Positions 42,495 to 50,095 of a DNA stretch of 64,000 nt are shown here, piece after piece. Within the stretch, counting starts at the first letter, position 1; every line of letters starts with the position of its first letter. Origin of the DNA: Elusimicrobiota bacterium (GTDB taxonomy: Bacteria > Elusimicrobiota > Elusimicrobia > UBA1565 > UBA9628); NCBI GenBank assembly GCA_016212795.1, contig JACRDT010000020.1:1-64000 (forward strand). Direction: 5' to 3'. The position numbers and the translations under genes were made by a program. A model generated the notes under the pieces. That model worked only from the letters and a program-made list of their open reading frames with translations, was not told where the DNA came from and did no database searches.

Positions 42495-45400
42495 ATGATC
42501 GAGAGATTGATCGCCTGGTCGGCCAGGAACAAGTTCCTCGTCCTGCTGCTCACCGCGGCGGCGCTGGCGGCGTCCTATTACTGCATGCGCAACTCGCGCC
42601 TGGACGCCATCCCCGACCTCTCGGACACCCAGGTCATCATCTATTCCAGGTGGGACCGGTCGCCGGACGTGATCGAGGACCAGGTCACCTATCCGATCGT
42701 GACGGCTCTCCTGGGCGCTCCCAAGGTCAAGGCCATCCGGGGCTTCTCGGACTTCGGGTATTCCTACGTCTACGTCATCTTCCAGGACGGGACCGACGTG
42801 TACTGGGCGCGCAGCCGCACCCTGGAGTACCTGAGCAAGATCCTGCCCCAACTGCCGGAAGGGGTGCGCACGGAACTCGGACCCGACGCCACGGGCGTGG
42901 GCTGGGTCTTCCAGTACGCCTTGGTGGATCATAGCGGCCGCCACAGCCTCGCGGACCTTCGGAGCTACCAGGACTGGTACCTGCGCTACTACCTGCAGTC
43001 GGTCCCCGGCGTGGCCGAGGTCGCCTCCATCGGGGGGTTCCAGAAGCAATACCAGGTCAGCCTCGACCCCAACGCCCTCGTCGCGTACAACATCCCGCTC
43101 ATGAAGGTCGTGGACGCCATCCGGGAGGGCAACAACGACGTGGGGGGCCGGCTCGTCGAGTTCGCGGGCACGGAGTACATGGTCCGGGGCCGCGGCTACG
43201 CCAAGTCCGTCGAGGATATCGAGGACATCGTGGTGGGGCGGAGCACCGGCGGTACGCCGGTCCTGGTCAAGAGCCTCGGCCATGTCGCGCTCGGGCCCGA
43301 GATCCGCCGCGGCGTCGCGGACTTGGACGGCGGGGGGGACACCGCGGGCGGCATCGTGGTCATGCGCGTCGGCGAGAACGCCTTGAACGTCATCGCCCGC
43401 GTCAAGGCCAAGCTTCTGGAGATCAAGCCGTCCCTGCCGGAGGGCGTGGAGGTCGTGACCACCTACGACCGCTCAGACCTCATCGAGCGCGCCATCTCCA
43501 CGCTCAAGGAGGAGCTGGTCCTCGAGCTCCTGATCGTGAGCCTCGTCATCCTCGTGTTCCTCTGGCACATCCCGACCGCCATCATCCCGATCGTCACCAT
43601 CCCGGTGTCGGTCCTCCTGACCTTCATCCCCATGTTCCTCATGGGGCTGACGGTGAACATCATGTCCATCTCGGGCATCGCGATCTCCATCGGCGTGCTG
43701 GTGGACGGCGCCATCGTGGAGGTCGAGAACGCCTACAAGAAGCTCCAGCTCTGGATCGAGGGGGGCAGGAAGGGGGATTTCCACGAGATCAGGCTCAAGG
43801 CCCTGCAGGAGGTGGGGCCCGCGGTCTTCTTCTCGCTCCTGGTCATCGCGGTCGCCTTCATGCCCATCTTCACCCTGGTGGACCAGGAGGGCAGGCTCTT
43901 CAAGCCTCTGGCCTTCACCAAGAACATGGCCATGGCCATGGCGGCCGTCCTGGCCATCACCTTCGACCCGGCCGTGCGCATGCTGTTCTCCCGCATGGAT
44001 TTCGTGAGCTTCAAGCCCGCGTGGCTCGCCTGGGTGTTCAACCAGGTCACGGTGGGCAGGTACTATCCGGAGGAAAAGCATCCCGTGAGCCGCCTGCTCT
44101 TCAAGCTCTACGAGCCGGCGTGCCGGTTCGTGCTCCGGCATCCGTACAAGACGATCGCCGCGGCCGGCCTGCTGGTGCTGACCACCATCCCGGTCTACTT
44201 GCGGCTGGGCTCGGAGTTCATGCCCCCTTTGAACGAGGGCACGATCCTCTACATGCCCACCACCCTGCCCGGCCTCTCGGTCACCGAGGCCCGCAACCTG
44301 CTGGAGGCCCAGGACCGCATCTTGAAGGGCTTCCCGGAGGTCGAACGGGTGTTCGGCAAGGCGGGCAGGGCCGAGACCTCGACCGACCCCGCGCCCTTCT
44401 CCATGATGGAGACGACCGTGGTCTTGAAGCCTCACGACGAGTGGCGGCCGAAGCGGCGGTGGTATTCCTCCTGGACGCCGGGGATGCTGCAGAAGCTCCT
44501 GCGCCATGTCTGGTACGACCGCATCTCCTGGGACGAGCTGGTCGCGGACATCGACTCCAAGATGCGGTTCCCGGGCGTCACCAACGCCTGGACCATGCCC
44601 ATCAAGGCCCGCATCGACATGCTGAGCACGGGGGTGCGCACCCCCATCGGCATCAAGATCTACGGCTCGGACCTGGCCGAGATCGAGCGGATCGGCACGG
44701 ACCTGGAAGGCATCCTCAAGGACGTCCCCGGCACCCGGAGCGTCTACGCCGAGCGCACCGCGGGCGGCTACTTCGTGGACTTCACGCTCAAGCGCGACCA
44801 GTTGGCCCGCTTCGGATTGACCATCAAGGAGGCGCAGATGGTCATCATGACCGCCATCGGCGGCGAGCCCATCACCACCACGGTGGAAGGCCGCGAGCGC
44901 TACACCGTGAGCGTGCGCTACGGCCGGGAGCTGCGCGACGACCTGGACAAGCTCAAGCGCGTGCTCGTGCCCACCATGGGCGGGGCCCAGGTTCCCCTGG
45001 CCCAGCTGGCCGACATAGGCTTGAAGCTCGGTCCCGCCATGATCCGCAATGAGAACGGCCTGCTGGCGGGCTACGTCTACGTGGACGTGGCCGGCCGCGA
45101 CATCGGAGGGTACGTCAAGGAGGCCAAGGAGAAGGCCGGCAGATCGCTGCGCCTGGCCACGGGCTATTCCCTGCAGTGGAGCGGCCAATACGAGAACATG
45201 GCCAGGGTCAAGGAGCGGCTCAAGGTGGTCATCCCGCTGACGATCTTCATCATCGTCTTCCTGCTCCACGCCAACACCGGCTCCTGGGCCAAGACCGGGA
45301 TCGTGATGCTGGCCGTGCCGTTCTCGCTCATCGGGGCGGTTTGGTTTCTCTGGGGGCTGGGCTACAACATCTCCATCGCGGTCTGGGTGGGCATGATCGC

Positions 45401-45788
45401 GCTCATGGGCCTCGACGCCGAGACCGGGGTCTTCATGCTCCTCTATCTGGACATGGCCTATTACGACATGGTCCGCAGGGGCCGCATGTCCACGGAGGCC
45501 GATCTCGAGGAGGCCGTGCTCCACGGCGCGGTCAAGAGGGTGAGGCCCAAGATGATGACGGTCGCCTGCGCCTTCATGGGCCTGGTGCCCATCATGTGGT
45601 CCTTGGGCACGGGCGCGGACCTCATGAAGCGCATCGCCGCTCCCATGATCGGAGGGCTCTTCTCGAGCTTCCTCCTCGAACTCCTGGTGTATCCTCCCGT
45701 CTTCTACCTGTGGAAATGGCATCACGAGATGAGGCACGGGACCGTGGATGTGACCAAGCTCCCCATCCCGGAGCTGAGGGGGCATTGA
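42495..45788 (+). CDS. cusA: heavy-metal RND efflux pump, CusA/CzcA family
   Basis: A 1097-residue proton-driven inner-membrane pump with 12 TM segments. Diagnostic heavy-metal RND strings: LDAIPDLSDTQVIIYSRW near the N-terminus, WVFQYALVDHSG, and VDGAIVEVENAYKKL with charged TM4 residues for proton relay. Also MTVACAFMGLVPIMWSLGTGADLMKRIAAPMIGG near the end and LGSEFMPPLNEGTILYMPTT in the pore loop. It removes Cu(I)/Ag(I), Zn or Co; the CsoR regulator and HMBD proteins here favour Cu/Ag. Length slightly above E. coli CusA (1047). Confidence 0.93.
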   Translation: MIERLIAWSARNKFLVLLLTAAALAASYYCMRNSRLDAIPDLSDTQVIIYSRWDRSPDVIEDQVTYPIVTALLGAPKVKAIRGFSDFGYSYVYVIFQDGTDVYWARSRTLEYLSKILPQLPEGVRTELGPDATGVGWVFQYALVDHSGRHSLADLRSYQDWYLRYYLQSVPGVAEVASIGGFQKQYQVSLDPNALVAYNIPLMKVVDAIREGNNDVGGRLVEFAGTEYMVRGRGYAKSVEDIEDIVVGRSTGGTPVLVKSLGHVALGPEIRRGVADLDGGGDTAGGIVVMRVGENALNVIARVKAKLLEIKPSLPEGVEVVTTYDRSDLIERAISTLKEELVLELLIVSLVILVFLWHIPTAIIPIVTIPVSVLLTFIPMFLMGLTVNIMSISGIAISIGVLVDGAIVEVENAYKKLQLWIEGGRKGDFHEIRLKALQEVGPAVFFSLLVIAVAFMPIFTLVDQEGRLFKPLAFTKNMAMAMAAVLAITFDPAVRMLFSRMDFVSFKPAWLAWVFNQVTVGRYYPEEKHPVSRLLFKLYEPACRFVLRHPYKTIAAAGLLVLTTIPVYLRLGSEFMPPLNEGTILYMPTTLPGLSVTEARNLLEAQDRILKGFPEVERVFGKAGRAETSTDPAPFSMMETTVVLKPHDEWRPKRRWYSSWTPGMLQKLLRHVWYDRISWDELVADIDSKMRFPGVTNAWTMPIKARIDMLSTGVRTPIGIKIYGSDLAEIERIGTDLEGILKDVPGTRSVYAERTAGGYFVDFTLKRDQLARFGLTIKEAQMVIMTAIGGEPITTTVEGRERYTVSVRYGRELRDDLDKLKRVLVPTMGGAQVPLAQLADIGLKLGPAMIRNENGLLAGYVYVDVAGRDIGGYVKEAKEKAGRSLRLATGYSLQWSGQYENMARVKERLKVVIPLTIFIIVFLLHANTGSWAKTGIVMLAVPFSLIGAVWFLWGLGYNISIAVWVGMIALMGLDAETGVFMLLYLDMAYYDMVRRGRMSTEADLEEAVLHGAVKRVRPKMMTVACAFMGLVPIMWSLGTGADLMKRIAAPMIGGLFSSFLLELLVYPPVFYLWKWHHEMRHGTVDVTKLPIPELRGH

Positions 45789-45789
45789 C

Positions 45790-46296
45790 ATGGGCATGAG
45801 GCGGGGCCTGACGTTGTCGCTGGCCGCCGCCATGGCCGGCACGGCGGTCTGGGCTCACCAGGGCATGAAGCACGCCGCCGCGCCGGAGGCTTCCCCCGCG
45901 GCCGGCTCCAGGGCGCTGGCCAGGATCAACGAGGCCTACCTGCGGCAGGTCAGGCCCATCTTCTTCGAGAAGTGCTTCGACTGCCATGGGAGCGGCAGGC
46001 CCCTGCCCTGGTACTCCCGCCTCCCCGGGCCCAGACAGCTCATCCAGTACGACATCCGGACCGCCAGGAAGCACCTGGACATGGGACGCGATTTCCCGTT
46101 CGGCGGGCACGCATCGCAGCTTGAGCATTTGAAGGCGTTGGAGGAGGTCCTCAAGGACGGCTCCATGCCGCCCTGGCGCTACCGCGTCATGCATCGCGGG
46201 TCGAAGCTGCTGCCGCAGGAGATCGCGGCCGTCTTGGCTTGGATCGACGAAGGCAAGAAGCTTCTTGAAACCAAAGAAGGAGGTCATGATCGATGA
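45790..46296 (+). CDS. secreted haem-binding-domain protein
   Basis: A 168-residue protein: signal peptide (LTLSLAAAMAGTAVWAH) and one c-type haem site CFDCH, with the haem-binding-domain layout FFEKCFDCHGSGRPLPWYSRLPG and PPWRYRVMHR (distal Met/His region). Such proteins occur in several metal and redox loci. It begins one base after the pump stop and overlaps the next gene. It could couple copper handling to electron transfer or oxidise Cu(I) (inference). Confidence 0.8.
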   Translation: MGMRRGLTLSLAAAMAGTAVWAHQGMKHAAAPEASPAAGSRALARINEAYLRQVRPIFFEKCFDCHGSGRPLPWYSRLPGPRQLIQYDIRTARKHLDMGRDFPFGGHASQLEHLKALEEVLKDGSMPPWRYRVMHRGSKLLPQEIAAVLAWIDEGKKLLETKEGGHDR

Positions 46297-46751
46297 AGAT
46301 GAGGATGCTGGCGGCGGCGGTCGTTTCGGGAGCCGTGGCCGTATTCCTGGCCGGCCCCATGAGGGCCTCGGACGGCTCGGGGCATGAGGGACACGAAGGC
46401 CGCCACGGAGCGGCCATGGAGGCTGGAGACCGCCATGTGATGCCGTGCCCGGCCCACGTGGAGGGCTCCCAGGTCAAGGTGACCAATACGAAGGACGGGG
46501 TCGTCATCAATATCACGGCCAAGGACCCCGAGACGGTGAAGATGATCCAGGTCGCGGCCGCGCACATGGGCATGAAGCACGCCGGCTGCGCGCATTGCGG
46601 GCAGGGTGCGACGCCTGGGCAGAATAAGGCGAAGGCGGCCCAGGGGCAGGCCAAGGAAGCCACCTATGCATGTTCCATGGGCTGCTACAAAGGTCCCAAC
46701 ACCAAGGACGGTCGGTGCCCCAAGTGCGGGATGAACCTGGAGAAGAAATAA
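46293..46751 (+). CDS. secreted protein with C-terminal heavy-metal-binding domain
   Basis: A 152-residue protein: signal peptide (AAAVVSGAVAVFLAGPMRAS), then HEGHEGRHG, a beta-rich middle (VEGSQVKVTNTKDGVVINITAKDPETVKMIQ) reminiscent of small copper-binding folds, a CAHC pair, and the HMBD ACSMGCYKGPNTKDGRCPKCGMNL. It is the third free-standing HMBD secreted protein of the operon, besides those in the CusB-like adaptor. Likely periplasmic copper/silver chaperone. Confidence 0.8.
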   Translation: MKMRMLAAAVVSGAVAVFLAGPMRASDGSGHEGHEGRHGAAMEAGDRHVMPCPAHVEGSQVKVTNTKDGVVINITAKDPETVKMIQVAAAHMGMKHAGCAHCGQGATPGQNKAKAAQGQAKEATYACSMGCYKGPNTKDGRCPKCGMNLEKK

Positions 46752-46768
46752 CCCCCCTCGCAGGGGCC

Positions 46769-47389
46769 ATGAGCGGCCACGTCCCGCCGGCGCATCTGCA
46801 TCTGCTGACGCCGCTCTACGACGTCCTCTGCTCGGCCATAGGTCTCGGCCGGGGCTTCCGCCGGGACATCCTGCGGCGGCTTGGGCTGACGGGCCGGGAG
46901 CGCCTCCTGGACGCGGGCTGCGGCACCGCGGCGTTGTTGGAGGTCCTCTTGGAGGACCATCCCGGGCTGGACGCGGCCGGCGTCGATCCTGACGCCCTGG
47001 CCCTGGCCATCGCCTCGGCCAAGCTGGGACGCAAGGGGCTCCGGCCGCGGCTCGAGCTGGCTTCCATGGGCCGCATGCCGTTCGAGGACGCCGGTTTCGA
47101 CGTGGTGGTGTCCACCCTGGCGCTCCACCACGTCCCTCGCGACGAACGGGAGGGCTCGCTCAAGGAGTGCCTCCGCGTGCTCAAGCCCGGCGGCAGGCTC
47201 GTGCTGGCGGACCTCGTGGTTTCAGGGGAGGGGCCGGCGCGTTGGCTGCTGAAGGCGCTCTCCTTTTTCGAGGGACTCGAAGCCGAGGAGGGCGTCCTGG
47301 ACCTGCTCCGCCGGGCCGGGCTAGGGGAGGCGCGTCCCGTAGGGCGGTACATGAAGCTCGTCGGCTTCTACGAAGGGTTCAAGCCATGA
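46769..47389 (+). CDS. class I SAM-dependent methyltransferase
   Basis: A 206-residue methyltransferase of the UbiE/Mtase_11 type: LLDAGCGTAALLEVLL (motif I), AAGVDPD, FDVVVSTLALHHVP (motif IV), CLRVLKPGGRLVLADLV. It has only one or two Cys and so lacks the Cys set of ArsM arsenite methyltransferases. The last gene before the toxin-antitoxin pair in this direction. Whether it modifies a metal ligand, quinone or lipid is unknown. Confidence 0.85.
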   Translation: MSGHVPPAHLHLLTPLYDVLCSAIGLGRGFRRDILRRLGLTGRERLLDAGCGTAALLEVLLEDHPGLDAAGVDPDALALAIASAKLGRKGLRPRLELASMGRMPFEDAGFDVVVSTLALHHVPRDEREGSLKECLRVLKPGGRLVLADLVVSGEGPARWLLKALSFFEGLEAEEGVLDLLRRAGLGEARPVGRYMKLVGFYEGFKP

Positions 47390-47397
47390 GTCATCCC

Positions 47398-47426
47398 TTG
47401 ACTTTTGCGGGTCCCGGTGTTAGAAT
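47398..47426 (+). promoter_or_regulatory. promoter of the toxin-antitoxin pair
   Basis: TTGACT (47398-47403), 17-base spacer, TAGAAT (47421-47426), 14 bases before the ATG at 47441. No clear operator dyad is visible. Confidence 0.75.
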
Positions 47427-47440
47427 ACAAAGAGAATACA

Positions 47441-47680
47441 ATGAAGACTCTCACGACCATCCGTTTGGACCCGGAGGACTACAAGGCCATCTGCGTCCTC
47501 AGCCGCAGGTTCAAGCTGAAGAGGGCCGAGGTCCTCAGGCGCAGCATCCATAAGGGCCTTGTCTTCCTCCTCAACGGCGAGGATGAGGATGCCCTCGTCG
47601 CCGGGCGCCTCGCCGATCGGGTCTCCGACGTGGATGGAGCGACCTACCTCGCGCAGCTCAAGAAAGAACTCGGGTCCTAG
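47441..47680 (+). CDS. ribbon-helix-helix-type antitoxin
   Basis: A 79-residue DNA-binding antitoxin. It begins MKTLTTIRLDPEDYKAICVLSRRFKLKRAEVLRRSIHKGL, the beta strand plus two helices of an RHH (CopG/MetJ) fold, followed by a short acidic toxin-binding tail. It is followed within two bases by the RelE-like toxin. RHH antitoxins repress their own promoter and neutralise the toxin. Confidence 0.8.
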   Translation: MKTLTTIRLDPEDYKAICVLSRRFKLKRAEVLRRSIHKGLVFLLNGEDEDALVAGRLADRVSDVDGATYLAQLKKELGS

Positions 47681-47682
47681 GG

Positions 47683-47976
47683 ATGTCCTGGGGTTCCAGC
47701 TTCCATCCCCAAGCCGCGCAGGACCTCTATAAGCTCGCCAAGAAGAACAAGCCCTTGGGCAAGGCGCTCCTGGAGATCCACATTCCCAGGATCCTGCGGG
47801 CTCCGTATCATGCGGGACGCAGGAAGCACGGTTCCCTGGCGCATGTCTGGGGCTACGGCTTCGCGTTCCAAGGCGCCGCCTATCGCATCCTCTACACGAT
47901 CCATGCGGACTCCGTCCGCTTCCTGGCTTTCGGCGTCCATGATGTGGCCTACCGCAGGGCCGAAGGCCGAGCCTGA
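47683..47976 (+). CDS. RelE/ParE-family toxin
   Basis: A 97-residue toxin: FHPQAAQDLYKLAKKN (helix 1 of RelE fold), HIPRILRAPYHAGRRKHG and VWGYGFAFQGAAYRILYTIHADSVRFLAFGVHDVAYRRA (core strands with the usual R-Y-R/H chemistry: AYRILY, GVHDVAYR). RelE toxins cleave mRNA on ribosomes; ParE toxins poison gyrase, and sequence alone does not decide. Pairs with the antitoxin upstream. Confidence 0.85.
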   Translation: MSWGSSFHPQAAQDLYKLAKKNKPLGKALLEIHIPRILRAPYHAGRRKHGSLAHVWGYGFAFQGAAYRILYTIHADSVRFLAFGVHDVAYRRAEGRA

Positions 47977-48017
47977 GCCTGGGTCAAGAACCATGGGAGC
48001 CTGCAGCCCAAGTGAAC

Positions 48018-48046
48018 TTGACCGATATACCATACTATGGTATAGT
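48018..48046 (+). promoter_or_regulatory. csoR promoter with overlapping dyad operator
   Basis: TTGACC (48018-48023), 17-base spacer, TATAGT (48041-48046). TATACCATA (48026-48034) and TATGGTATA (48036-48044) form a perfect inverted repeat around C48035, covering the spacer and -10 box. This ATACC-N7-GGTAT layout fits CsoR operators, so the repressor would block RNA polymerase until Cu(I) binds. Confidence 0.8.
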
Positions 48047-48084
48047 ATACGCCTTGGCGAAGGGTTCGCCGGAGAGGGGAAGCC

Positions 48085-48357
48085 ATGGAGAGCGGGATCG
48101 GGGAGCGTGTCCGGAGGCTCAACCGGATCGAGGGGCAGGTCCGGGGCATCAGGAAGATGGTCGAGGAGGGCCGCTACTGCATCGACATCGCCCGCCAGGT
48201 CAAGGCGGCCCGCGCGGCCTTGAAGCAGGCCGGCATCGAGATACTCGACGGCCACCTGCGCACCTGCGTGACGGCCGCCATCCAGTCGAGGGACAAGGCC
48301 AGGATCGACGCCAAGCTCGATGAGATCAAGAAGCTGCTGGAGAGTTGGGAAGGCTGA
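48085..48357 (+). CDS. csoR: CsoR-family copper-sensing repressor
   Basis: A 90-residue all-helical metalloregulator (DUF156): RVRRLNRIEGQVRGIRKMVEEGRYCIDIARQVKAARAALKQAGIEILDGHLRTCVTAAI. The Cys in RYCIDI, His in DGHLRTC and the following Cys match the Cys-His-Cys Cu(I) site of CsoR (C36/H61/C65 in M. tuberculosis); a conserved Tyr lies just before the first Cys. It represses its own operon through the dyad upstream until copper binds. The operon continues with a mini-protein and permease. Confidence 0.92.
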   Translation: MESGIGERVRRLNRIEGQVRGIRKMVEEGRYCIDIARQVKAARAALKQAGIEILDGHLRTCVTAAIQSRDKARIDAKLDEIKKLLESWEG

Positions 48358-48367
48358 GGAGGTTTCC

Positions 48368-48538
48368 ATGAAAGAAGTCCGGGTCAAGAAGGCCGGCGAA
48401 CACATGTGCGGGCTGGCCGACAGGAAGAAAGGGTTCGAGGAGATGAAGTCCGCGGCGCGCGGCGCCAGGTTCATCTGCCGCGAGTGCGGGCGGTCCGCGT
48501 CGGACAAGGCCAGGCTCTGCGTGCCGGAGACGCTCTGA
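48368..48538 (+). CDS. small Cys-rich protein, 56 residues
   Basis: A mini-protein KEVRVKKAGEHMCGLADRKK, then FICRECGRSASDKARLCVP near the C-terminus. A GAGGAGG ribosome site precedes the ATG by six bases. CxxC plus two further Cys suggests a zinc ribbon or Cu(I)/metal shuttle. Lies between csoR and the permease; its TGA overlaps the likely CTG start of the permease. No family recognised. Confidence 0.7.
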   Translation: MKEVRVKKAGEHMCGLADRKKGFEEMKSAARGARFICRECGRSASDKARLCVPETL

Positions 48539-49842
48539 CGGGAACGCTTCTCTCCGTAGGCGCCGGATTCTGGGCCGCTCTCGCGCAGATGGCGCCCTAC
48601 CTGCTCTTCGGGTTCGCGGCGGCCGGGGTCTTGTCCGTGCTCGTGTCGCCCGAGGCCGTGGAGAGGCACCTCGGCGGGGCGCAGCGGCCGTGGTGGGCCG
48701 TGGTCAAGGCCTCGCTGTTCGGCGTGCCCCTGCCGCTGTGCTCGTGCGGGGTGATCCCGGTCGCTGCTTCCCTGAGGAATCACGGGGCCAGCCGTGGGGC
48801 GACGGTCTCCTTCCTCATCTCCACGCCGCAGACGGGCGTGGACAGCCTCATGGTCACCTACGGTTTCCTCGGCCCGGTGTTCGCCGCTTTCCGCGTGGTG
48901 GCGGCTTTCGTGAGCGGCGTCGCCGGAGGGATGGCCGTGGACCTTCTGGGAGGCGTGGAAGAGACGGGGGCCGCCGCCCTTCCGAGCGGGAAGGGCCGCG
49001 CTTCCCGGGAGTGGAAGCGGGGCGGATGGCGCGAGGCGCTCCACTATGGCTTCGTCGCTCTGCCCAGGGACATCGGTTCGGCCATGCTGATGGGCCTCGC
49101 GGTCGCCGGGCTCATCGGCGCCCTTCTGCCGCCCCAGTTCTTCCATGAGCTGCTGGGTCCCCTTGCCGCCAGGCTGGGGCCGGGCTGGGCGAATTTCGCG
49201 AGCATGCTGGTCATGATGGCAATCGGCATCCCGACCTACGTGTGCGCGACCGCCTCGGTGCCCATCGCCGCGGCCCTGGTCGCCAAGGGCGTGTCTCCGG
49301 GCGCCGCGTTCGTCTTTCTCATGACCGGCCCGGCGACGAACGCGGCCACGGTCGCCATGGTCTGGAAGACCATGGGCAAGAAGACCGCCTGGGTCTACCT
49401 CGCCGCGATCGCGGCCATGGCCTTGCTGTCCGGGTGGGCTTTGGACATGGCTCTGCCGGATCTGCGTGTCTCCATGGGGGAGCACGCGCATCATGCCGGG
49501 AGCGGCCTTTGGGAGACGCTGAGCGGTTTGGCCCTTCTGGCCGTCCTGGGCGCGGCCGTGTTCCCGCCATGGCTGCGGCGGGCCGGGCTGCTGGCGGAGA
49601 TATCGGGAGGGGGAACCTTGATGGAAAAGAAGGCCGAAGGGGCGGTCATCCTGAAGGTCGCGGGCATGACCTGCGGCCATTGCGTCGCGAGCGTGCATAA
49701 GGCGCTCTCGGAGTGCGAGGGGGTCGAATCGGTGGAGGTGGACCTGGCCGCCGGCAAGGCCGTGGTGATGGGAGCCAAGGCCGACGCGGCGAGCCTCGTG
49801 AAGACCGTGGAGGGGCTCGGCTACTCGGCCGTGGTCGGATGA
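48535..49842 (+). CDS. SO_0444-type Cu/Zn efflux permease fused to an HMA metal-binding domain
   Basis: A 435-residue inner-membrane permease with about eight TM helices of the DUF318/ArsP-like superfamily: AALAQMAPYLLFGFAAAGVLSVL, GVPLPLCSCGVIPVAASLRNHGASRGATVSFLISTPQTGVDS (CSCGV motif, likely metal path), GIPTYVCATASVPIAAALVAKGVSPGAAFVFLMTGPATN. The last about 70 residues are an HMA/CopZ-type domain with GMTCGHCVASV, binding one Cu(I) or Zn. No ATG precedes TM1: CTG at 48535 overlaps the previous stop (CTGA); ATG 48589 would cut TM1, so a rare start or earlier GTG is inferred. CsoR-controlled. Confidence 0.85.
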   Translation: MTGTLLSVGAGFWAALAQMAPYLLFGFAAAGVLSVLVSPEAVERHLGGAQRPWWAVVKASLFGVPLPLCSCGVIPVAASLRNHGASRGATVSFLISTPQTGVDSLMVTYGFLGPVFAAFRVVAAFVSGVAGGMAVDLLGGVEETGAAALPSGKGRASREWKRGGWREALHYGFVALPRDIGSAMLMGLAVAGLIGALLPPQFFHELLGPLAARLGPGWANFASMLVMMAIGIPTYVCATASVPIAAALVAKGVSPGAAFVFLMTGPATNAATVAMVWKTMGKKTAWVYLAAIAAMALLSGWALDMALPDLRVSMGEHAHHAGSGLWETLSGLALLAVLGAAVFPPWLRRAGLLAEISGGGTLMEKKAEGAVILKVAGMTCGHCVASVHKALSECEGVESVEVDLAAGKAVVMGAKADAASLVKTVEGLGYSAVVG

Positions 49843-49848
49843 TTTTCG

Positions 49849-49879
49849 TTGTCGCGTCGCAGGAATTTTGTGCTACAAT
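49849..49879 (+). promoter_or_regulatory. probable promoter of the peptide/radical SAM locus
   Basis: TTGTCG (49849-49854), 19-base spacer, TACAAT (49874-49879). The -10 box is good, the -35 weak. It lies in a less GC-rich stretch right after the permease gene, 51 bases before the peptide ATG. Confidence 0.5.
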
Positions 49880-49930
49880 CAGGACCAGTAGGGTTGGTTC
49901 GTCGGATATTCCTCAATGTGGGGGTATGTG

Positions 49931-50005
49931 ATGATCTTCGAAGAGTGCGACGACCGGGTCGTGGAGTTCACGGACAAGGCGCATTGCGAGCCCTGCGAGA
50001 AGTAG
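49931..50005 (+). CDS. candidate RiPP precursor peptide, 24 residues
   Basis: ATG 49931 with a GGGGG ribosome site six bases upstream opens a 24-codon frame reading MIFEECDDRVVEFTDKAHCE then PCEK and TAG. Acidic, with Cys6, Cys19 and Cys22 (a C-terminal CEPC pair). An in-frame ATG at 49916 would add WGYV and give 29 residues. It has its own promoter, sits alone, and is followed by a large stem-loop and then a radical SAM/SPASM gene, the layout of a modified-peptide precursor. It is too short for statistical proof of coding. If not a precursor, it could be a leader peptide. Confidence 0.5.
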   Translation: MIFEECDDRVVEFTDKAHCEPCEK

Positions 50006-50025
50006 AGTAGCGCGCGAGGCGGACG

Positions 50026-50080
50026 GCCCCGCGTGCCGCGCTCCGGAACGGTTCCGGGGCGCGGCCGCGGGGCTTCTCCT
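50026..50080 (+). terminator. large stem-loop between peptide and radical SAM gene (terminator/attenuator)
   Basis: GCCCCGCG (50026-50033) pairs with CGCGGGGC (50066-50073) and CCGCGCTCCGGAA (50036-50048) with TTCCGGGGCGCGG (50052-50064), apart from a TG/C bulge and a T-G pair, with a three-base loop. T-rich CTTCTCCTTGTT follows. It could let the peptide mRNA exceed the enzyme mRNA or stabilise the short transcript. Confidence 0.75.
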
Positions 50081-50095
50081 TGTTCGGGGGCGTGA

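Noticed and set aside
46769..47389. ArsM arsenite methyltransferase
   Set aside because: The Cys residues needed for arsenite binding are absent; only a generic class I methyltransferase is supported.
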